Shown here: piece by piece, positions 54,749 through 64,000 of the stretch
Numbering within the stretch: position 1 is the stretch's first letter
Layout of the letters: every line of letters begins with the position of its first letter
NCBI GenBank assembly: GCA_902567685.1
Contig: CACFNH010000002.1
Location: 62,001 to 126,000 of the forward strand
DNA: 64,000 nt
From: an uncultured Pelagibacteraceae bacterium
GTDB taxonomy: Bacteria > Pseudomonadota > Alphaproteobacteria > Pelagibacterales > Pelagibacteraceae
Reading direction: 5' to 3'
Notes under the pieces: model-generated
The model's database searches: none
Told to the model about the DNA's origin: nothing
What the model saw: only the letters and a program-made list of their open reading frames with translations
Made by a program: the position numbers and the translations under genes

Positions 54749-56781
54749 ATGAATTCTACAAATAAATTGTTAGATAACTTAAATAAAGAGCAAAAAGAAG
54801 CAGTTCTAAATACGGAAGGACCAAGTTTAGTTGCGGCTGGTGCCGGATCAGGAAAAACTAGAGTCTTAACCACTAGATTGGCTTATATCATTAACGAAAA
54901 AAAAGCTTGGCCAAACCAAATACTTTGCGTGACATTTACAAATAAAGCAGCAAAAGAAATGCAAGATAGAGTTTTAAAATTTATTAATCAAAAATCTTCT
55001 TCGGTTTCCTGGCTTGGAACATTTCACTCAATTAGTGTTAAATTCTTAAGAAGACATGCTGAAGCAATAGGTTTAAAAAGCAATTTTACAATACTAGATA
55101 CTGATGATCAGAAAAAATTAATAAAAAAGATTTGTAAAGCAGAAAATATTGATGCAAAAAAAATATCTCCTTCATTTATTATAGCTTTTATAGACAAGTG
55201 GAAAAATAAAGGTTTCTTACCTGCTGAGGTTAAAATAAAAAAAACTGATAATCTCGAAAAATTAATTTTAAGTGTGTACAAAATTTATCAAAATAAAATC
55301 AAAGATCTAAATGCATGTGATTTTGGTGATCTTATACTTTACTGTGTTAAACTTTTTGAAGATCACAAAGATATTAGGGAAATATACAGAAAAAATTTTA
55401 AATATATATTAGTTGATGAATATCAAGACACAAATTTTATTCAAAATAAATGGTTAAATCTTTTAGTTAACGATAAAGAAAATATTTGCTGTGTAGGAGA
55501 TGATGATCAGTCTATATATAGTTGGAGGGGTGCTGAAATAAAAAACTTTTTGAACTTTGACAAGATATATAAAAATTGTAAAATTTTTAAATTACAACAA
55601 AATTATAGATCAACAAAAAATATTCTTGAAACTGCCTCAGCTCTTATAGCACACAATAGTGATCGAGTTGGAAAAAAACTATGGTCATCAGGCCAACAAG
55701 GTGAGTTAATTAAATTAAACTGCTATCAAAATGGAAAAGAAGAAGCTGAAGGAATTTCTGATATAATTGAGCATAAATTAAAAAAAAAATATTCATTAAA
55801 TAATATTTCTATCTTGGTTAGGGCTATTTACCAAACACGGGAATTTGAAGAAAGATTCTTAAAAATAGGAATCGGCTACAGAATACTTGGGGGAATTAAA
55901 TTTTATGAAAGAGCAGAAGTCAAAGATGCAGTTTCTTATTTGAGAATTATTAATCAAAAATTTGACGATTTGGCCTTAGAAAGAATTATAGGTGTTCCAA
56001 GAAGAGGGATAGGAGAAAGTACGATAAATCAACTATATTCATTTGGAAATAAAAATAAAATCTGCCTTGAAGATTCAATTTTAAAAATGATTGAGTCTAA
56101 TAAGCTTAAGCCAAAAATTAAAACTAGTTTATCTCAGCTATTAAACATGATTAACAAATGGAGAAAAGACTCAAAAACAAATAAACATTATGATCTTTTG
56201 AAAATAGTTCTAGATGAATCTGGTTACTCTAAAATGTTAAAAGACAAAAAAGATCTTGAAAATGAAAACAGATTAGAAAATTTAAAAGAGCTTTTAAGAG
56301 CTATGCAAGATTACGACAACTTACAAAGTTTTCTAGAACATGTTGCTTTAGCTACTTCTGCTGATCAAGAATGGGAAGGTGAAAAAGTTAATCTAATGAC
56401 AATTCATGCTGCTAAAGGATTGGAGTTTGACTCAGTTTTTTTACCTGGTTGGGAAGAAGGTTTGTTCCCTCATCAAAAATCTTTGGAAGAAAATGGAGAC
56501 TTCGCTTTAGAAGAAGAAAGAAGATTAGCTTACGTTGGTATCACTAGGGCAAAAAAAGAGTCATTCATATCTTTTGTGATGAGGAGAGCTTATCATGGAG
56601 ACTGGATGGATGCCTTACCATCTAGATTTATAAACGAGATTCCTGAAGAAAGTGTTGAAAAAAACCAAAAAATCGAAAAAGATATAGTTGAAGATTTTGA
56701 TTTTAATCAAGATCAAAGTTTTGACTCCAATGAAGAGTATAGAAGTCCTGGTTGGGCAAGATTAAAAAAAAAATTAATTAA

Positions 56782-56785
<4 letters not shown>
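54749..56785 (+). CDS. uvrD: UvrD/PcrA-type DNA helicase
   Basis: A 678-residue SF1A helicase. Motifs in order: AGAGSGKTRVL (Ia Walker A), TFTNKAAKEM, DEYQDTN (Walker B), GDDDQSIYSWRGA, QNYRST, MTIHAAKGLEFD and RLAYVGITRAK. It unwinds DNA in excision and mismatch repair. It is shorter than E. coli UvrD at the C-terminus. A TTG start at 54731 is possible; the ATG at 54749 is preferred. It overlaps pepP by four bases. Confidence 0.93.
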
Positions 56786-60510
<3,725 letters not shown>

Positions 60511-61347
60511 TTAACCTAATATTTTTTTAATAGTCCTTTTTATTATCCCTGTATCTTTATCTTTTTTGGTGTTAGTTTTTTTTGGAATTTTATAATCTTT
60601 GTTAAGAAGCTTATATGATTGTTGATACCACTCACTTGAATTATAATTATATCCTAATAAGGCTGCTGTTGATTTAGCCTCATCTTCAAGACCAATCATA
60701 TAATAAACTTCAACTAGTCTGTGTAATGCTTCTTCTATAAAAACAGTTTCATCATAATCTTTGATAATTATTTTTAGTCGATTTATTGCGGGAATCCATT
60801 TTTTGGTTTCTATATAATATTTTGCAACATAAAGTTCTTTTGCTGCAAGTTGATTATTTATCAAATCAGTTTTAAATTTTAAATCCAACGCATATTCTGT
60901 ATTAGGATATCTTTCTAAAAAATCTTTAATCTTTTTTTTTGATACTAATAAAGGAGTTATATCTTTCGACTCATCAAGTATTTGTTCATAATAGATTATA
61001 ACTAATAAATAATACGCATAGGTAATATTTTTATCAGCTGGATATTTTCTAATAAATCTTTCAAGTCCTTCCTCTGCCTCAGGATAAAAATTTATTAAGT
61101 ATAGACAGTAACTTGACATAAGAGATGCTTTTGCAGAAAATTCTACCTTAGGTAAAATATTCTCAGCTTCTAAAAATTTATTTGATGCATAATAATATTG
61201 ACCTTCATCCAAAGCTTTTACAGCTTCATTATAAATTTCAAAAGATTTCTCTAAATTATTAGTTTCTGTATTAATTTTAGGTTCTTTTTTCGAGCAGGAA
61301 AACAGGAAAAATGAAATTATAAAAAAATAAATTAATTTACGATACAT
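60511..61347 (-). CDS. bamD: Outer membrane assembly lipoprotein BamD
   Basis: A 278-residue lipoprotein. The signal peptide ends in the lipobox LFSC (Cys18 of the chosen start), followed by TPR-like helical repeats (about 40-240) with the family's SFEIYNEAVKALDEGQYYYASNKFLEAE opening. It is part of the BAM complex that inserts outer membrane proteins. The frame reaches six codons further up; the ATG at 61347 (MYRKLIYFF) gives a normal signal peptide. It lies between lpxC and ligA. Confidence 0.9.
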   Translation of the reverse strand: MYRKLIYFFIISFFLFSCSKKEPKINTETNNLEKSFEIYNEAVKALDEGQYYYASNKFLEAENILPKVEFSAKASLMSSYCLYLINFYPEAEEGLERFIRKYPADKNITYAYYLLVIIYYEQILDESKDITPLLVSKKKIKDFLERYPNTEYALDLKFKTDLINNQLAAKELYVAKYYIETKKWIPAINRLKIIIKDYDETVFIEEALHRLVEVYYMIGLEDEAKSTAALLGYNYNSSEWYQQSYKLLNKDYKIPKKTNTKKDKDTGIIKRTIKKILG

Positions 61348-61397
61348 CCTAAAGACTAATATCAAATTAAATTAATTAGGTAAATTTTTAGATTCTA

Positions 61398-62321
61398 CTA
61401 AGCGTTAATTACTGCTGCTCTGGGGTACGATTTTTCTTTAATATCATCGATATCTTCTTTTTTTGCTTTAAAAGTTTCAAATTCCCAAGCAGAATCCTTT
61501 GAAAACAATTCTCGTAATAAAAGATTTGTAAGCTGATGGCCTCCTTGAGAAGTCTTTACATGACCATGAATTCTATAGCCAGACAACATTAAATCTCCTA
61601 AACAGTCTAGTATCTTGTGACCAACAAATTCATATCTATTTCTAAGACCGTCTTCATTTAATATTTCATTTTCTTTAACTACAATGGCATTTTCTAAAGA
61701 TCCACCCTTTGCTAAACCTTGGCTTCTTATTTGATCTATGTCTTTATACAAACAAAATGTTCTTGAGTTATAAATAGAATTTAAATCTCCACTACTTAAT
61801 ACAAACTCTTTTCTTCTAGTTCTAATTAAAGGATTATTGTAAACTATTTCAAAATCAATAATTAAATCTTTTTCTAAAGGTTCTATAGAAATATATTTGG
61901 GTCCATTTTTAATTTCAATTTTCTCTTTAATCTTTATAAATTTTCTAAGTGAATTTTGACTCTCGCTACCAACTTGTCTTAAAGCTTCCACAAAATCTAA
62001 AGCTGAGCCATCCATAATTGGAATTTCTGGAGCATCAATCTCTACTAAAACATTATCAATTCCCTCTCCGTAAAAAGATGCCATTAAATGTTCGATGGTA
62101 GAAACAGAAACTGAATTTGCATTTTCTAACCTTGTGCAAAGCACTGGGGATTTTACATTTTTGTAATTAGCATCTATTATATTGTTGATATCTAGGTCAG
62201 TTCTCTTAAACTTAATACCGTGATCAATTCCTGCTGGATGCAAATGTAAATTTACATTCTTTCCATTGTGTAAACCTACCCCTTGTAGTTTTATGGTATC
62301 TTTAAGAGTTTTCTGTTTCAT
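61398..62321 (-). CDS. lpxC: UDP-3-O-acyl-N-acetylglucosamine deacetylase
   Basis: A 307-residue LpxC. Zinc ligands are visible: His in STIEHLMASFYG, His in EFVGHKILDCLGDL and the Asp of the same block. The N-terminal GVGLHNGKNV and IPIMDGSALDFVEAL are diagnostic. It catalyses the committed step of lipid A synthesis. It sits 85 bases downstream of ftsA, where many alphaproteobacteria carry ftsZ between the two. Confidence 0.96.
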   Translation of the reverse strand: MKQKTLKDTIKLQGVGLHNGKNVNLHLHPAGIDHGIKFKRTDLDINNIIDANYKNVKSPVLCTRLENANSVSVSTIEHLMASFYGEGIDNVLVEIDAPEIPIMDGSALDFVEALRQVGSESQNSLRKFIKIKEKIEIKNGPKYISIEPLEKDLIIDFEIVYNNPLIRTRRKEFVLSSGDLNSIYNSRTFCLYKDIDQIRSQGLAKGGSLENAIVVKENEILNEDGLRNRYEFVGHKILDCLGDLMLSGYRIHGHVKTSQGGHQLTNLLLRELFSKDSAWEFETFKAKKEDIDDIKEKSYPRAAVINA

Positions 62322-62406
62322 TTACTTGTATTTGTTACAAATTTTATACAAAATTGCTTTTATAACCAAAAAACAATTTATGTTTCAAAAAAATACAAAA
62401 ACTTAT

Positions 62407-63603
62407 CTAATTAAAAAAAGTAGAAAATATCCTTGAAATGATTGATTTTTTTGTCTGAATCGTTGGTATTGCTTCTCTCTCCCATCCTTTTCCTATCAAT
62501 TCTGCTGACATTAAGCATGGGATTAAATGATCATCCTTGCTTCTTTCTTCAAACTTAATATTTCTGTTCTCTGCTAATAAAATTTTTTCGAAAATTTCCT
62601 TTAAACTTTTAAAAATATTAGAATCTTCAAATGAAAAATAAACTAGATTTACCTCTTTTTTTAAATCCTTTAAATTAATATTGCTTAAATAAATTAAATT
62701 AGTTAGCTCCTCAACTCTTGCAGATACTATATCTTTTATATGATTTAAGCTTATTTTTCTAAATGTCTCATCCTTAAAAAAAATTTTATCTAAATATTTT
62801 TCTTCTTTAGAATGATCAAATGTTAATTGGGAAAATATATTTTCAACGTTTTTGCTATTTAAGGAACAAACCTTTGAAACATCTTTCATTATAATATCTG
62901 TACCAAAATAAAATGTCTCTGAATAAACAAATGATGAATTTATAAAAATTGACAAGTTGGTTTTGCTTTTTCCAATATTTATTTGAGCAAATGACTCTTT
63001 AACATTTTCTTTAATTATTTTTTTTGCTCCTTGAGCAAAAGATTTCAAAATTATTCTCTCAATATTCAGATTACATTTATTTAAAAGTATTTTTAAATTT
63101 TTAAGATCATTTTTAGGTAGCAAAAAAAATGTTAAATGTTGATTGTAAAATTCTCCATGCAAACCAATTGGAGGATTTTTTAAAGGATTGTGATCTAAAA
63201 AAAAGTTTGAATTAAATAAATGAATTAAAGATTTATCTGGCTGATTGTCCAAAATCAGTTTTTTTATATTGTTTAATAAGTAAGATATATCTTCATCTAA
63301 AATCTGAGATCCGCCTAATTTTTTAAAACCAGAAATATTGATGCAGTTAAAATTATCTTGATTGCTTACTACAGTTATATCTTTAAAAATATAATCAATT
63401 TTTTTTTCAACTAATTTTAGACAATCTTTTATTATTTTTGCTGATGAGTCTATATTTGTAATTTTTCCATCTAATACTCCCTCAGATGATTTGGAAATAG
63501 AATAAATTACTTTGAAATTAAAATCTTCATCGTATTTTATAGCTAAAAATATGAAATTCTTTTCATTGATTTCCAGAAGTAAATGAGGTTTTTCTATTTC
63601 CAT
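62407..63603 (-). CDS. ftsA: Cell division protein FtsA (divergent)
   Basis: A 398-residue actin-fold protein. The sequence is diverged from model FtsA: the phosphate-1 loop reads LLLEINEKNF rather than the usual DIGTS-type loop. Still visible are GVLDGKITNIDSSAKII (SHS2-type insertion region), AQINIGKSKTNLSIF (phosphate-2 region) and PCLMSAELIGKG near the end. The C-terminal FSTFFN after IISRI could be the membrane-targeting helix. Placement between ftsQ and lpxC supports the call. It recruits FtsZ to the membrane in studied bacteria. Confidence 0.82.
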   Translation of the reverse strand: MEIEKPHLLLEINEKNFIFLAIKYDEDFNFKVIYSISKSSEGVLDGKITNIDSSAKIIKDCLKLVEKKIDYIFKDITVVSNQDNFNCINISGFKKLGGSQILDEDISYLLNNIKKLILDNQPDKSLIHLFNSNFFLDHNPLKNPPIGLHGEFYNQHLTFFLLPKNDLKNLKILLNKCNLNIERIILKSFAQGAKKIIKENVKESFAQINIGKSKTNLSIFINSSFVYSETFYFGTDIIMKDVSKVCSLNSKNVENIFSQLTFDHSKEEKYLDKIFFKDETFRKISLNHIKDIVSARVEELTNLIYLSNINLKDLKKEVNLVYFSFEDSNIFKSLKEIFEKILLAENRNIKFEERSKDDHLIPCLMSAELIGKGWEREAIPTIQTKKSIISRIFSTFFN

Positions 63604-63608
63604 AAAAT

Positions 63609-64000
63609 TTAATTTAAAATTAGCTGATCCTTTATCCTATAGTCAAAAATTTTATAGTTATCAAAGTTTTTATCATCATTTATAAGAAGAAAATTTTCTA
63701 AAATATTTAAATAATTTTCTTTAGGTAATTTAATTATTTTTTCATTATTTAAAACAATATCCCATCTTCCTATTTCAAAATATTGAAATGATTTTATACT
63801 ATTAATTGGAAAGTTAATGTTCTTTAAATCTTTAAAAAATTGGTTAAAGTTATTCATTTTTCCAAACAACATTGGTAAATTTTTATAATTTTCATGCTCT
63901 AAGTATTTAATCAGATCACCTTTTTCTGAAACATAAAACTTGTTCTCCTTATCAACATAAACAGCTACAGGCTTTTTCTCAAAAATTTTTATTTTAATAG
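63609..64000 (-). CDS. ftsQ: Cell division protein FtsQ, C-terminal part
   Basis: The frame continues off the right edge; the last 129 residues are present. The visible part begins IKIFEKKPVAVYVDKENKFY, the FtsQ beta-domain feature (I.I.E..P.A......), and contains IGRWDIVLNNEKIIKLPKENY, corresponding to the family's RRWDL....G..V.LPE region. It is a bitopic divisome protein bridging FtsBL and other components. It lies five bases upstream of ftsA. An internal Met at 63872 is not the start. Confidence 0.85.
   Translation of the reverse strand, partial: IKIKIFEKKPVAVYVDKENKFYVSEKGDLIKYLEHENYKNLPMLFGKMNNFNQFFKDLKNINFPINSIKSFQYFEIGRWDIVLNNEKIIKLPKENYLNILENFLLINDDKNFDNYKIFDYRIKDQLILN

Overview
The window looks like a stretch of a streamlined marine alphaproteobacterium of the SAR11 clade (Pelagibacterales). 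The reasons are the very AT-rich sequence, short intergenic gaps with many stop/start overlaps, a SAM-II plus SAM-V type leader in front of metY, a circularly permuted two-piece tmRNA, methylated-amine oxidation genes (dimethylglycine and sarcosine), and alphaproteobacterial gene order around hflKC/degP/miaA/ilv and ftsQ/ftsA/lpxC/bamD/ligA. The assignment rests on features and gene order, not on a search.

Layout. 1-1.7 kb: the 3' end of a ureidoglycolate lyase and an NCS1 nucleobase/allantoin-type permease. 1.8-7.6 kb: a branched-chain amino-acid-type ABC uptake operon (binding protein, two permeases, two ATPases) that runs straight into an AzlC/AzlD exporter pair. 7.7-11.4 kb: LysE exporter, DUF2805 protein, glutaredoxin, CcdA, a small membrane protein, a secreted clan GH-A-like glycosidase and MsrB. 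11.4-14 kb: metY behind a promoter, a SAM-II riboswitch with its terminator and a SAM-V element, then a flavodoxin-fold reductase and a secreted DUF4864-like protein. 14-23 kb: dimethylglycine dehydrogenase, etfB, etfA and ETF-quinone oxidoreductase, which together could pass methyl-oxidation electrons to quinone. 22.3-28 kb: soxB-soxD-soxA-soxG (sarcosine oxidase) with a LysE exporter coupled to the end. 28-31.6 kb: lipoprotein, 2-hydroxyacid dehydrogenase, EamA transporter and a DadA-like oxidase. 31.6-37.7 kb: bactofilin and the cell-shape cluster mreB-mreC-mreD-mrdA-rodA. 37.7-43.7 kb: leuA, ilvC, ilvH, ilvB and miaA. 43.7-49.1 kb: degP, DUF2065, hflC, hflK, mrp and thyX.

49.1-52.3 kb is the accessory part and the most interesting region. 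A two-piece tmRNA gene ends in a 31-bp sequence that is repeated exactly 2.1 kb downstream and again, in decayed form, 0.23 and 0.6 kb further on. These four copies divide the DNA into three segments: a three-gene operon headed by an McrB-N-terminal-like/DUF3883 protein, a single 60-residue membrane protein, and a pseudoazurin. A SET-domain methyltransferase follows the last copy. The pattern is that expected from repeated site-specific insertion into the 3' end of the tmRNA gene, with the newest insertion next to the tmRNA, yet no integrase is present in the window.

52.8-64 kb returns to core genes: a MazG-like pyrophosphatase with a tiny coupled ORF, fumC, uvrD, pepP, ligA, bamD, lpxC, a divergent ftsA and the C-terminal part of ftsQ. 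No ftsZ lies between ftsA and lpxC.
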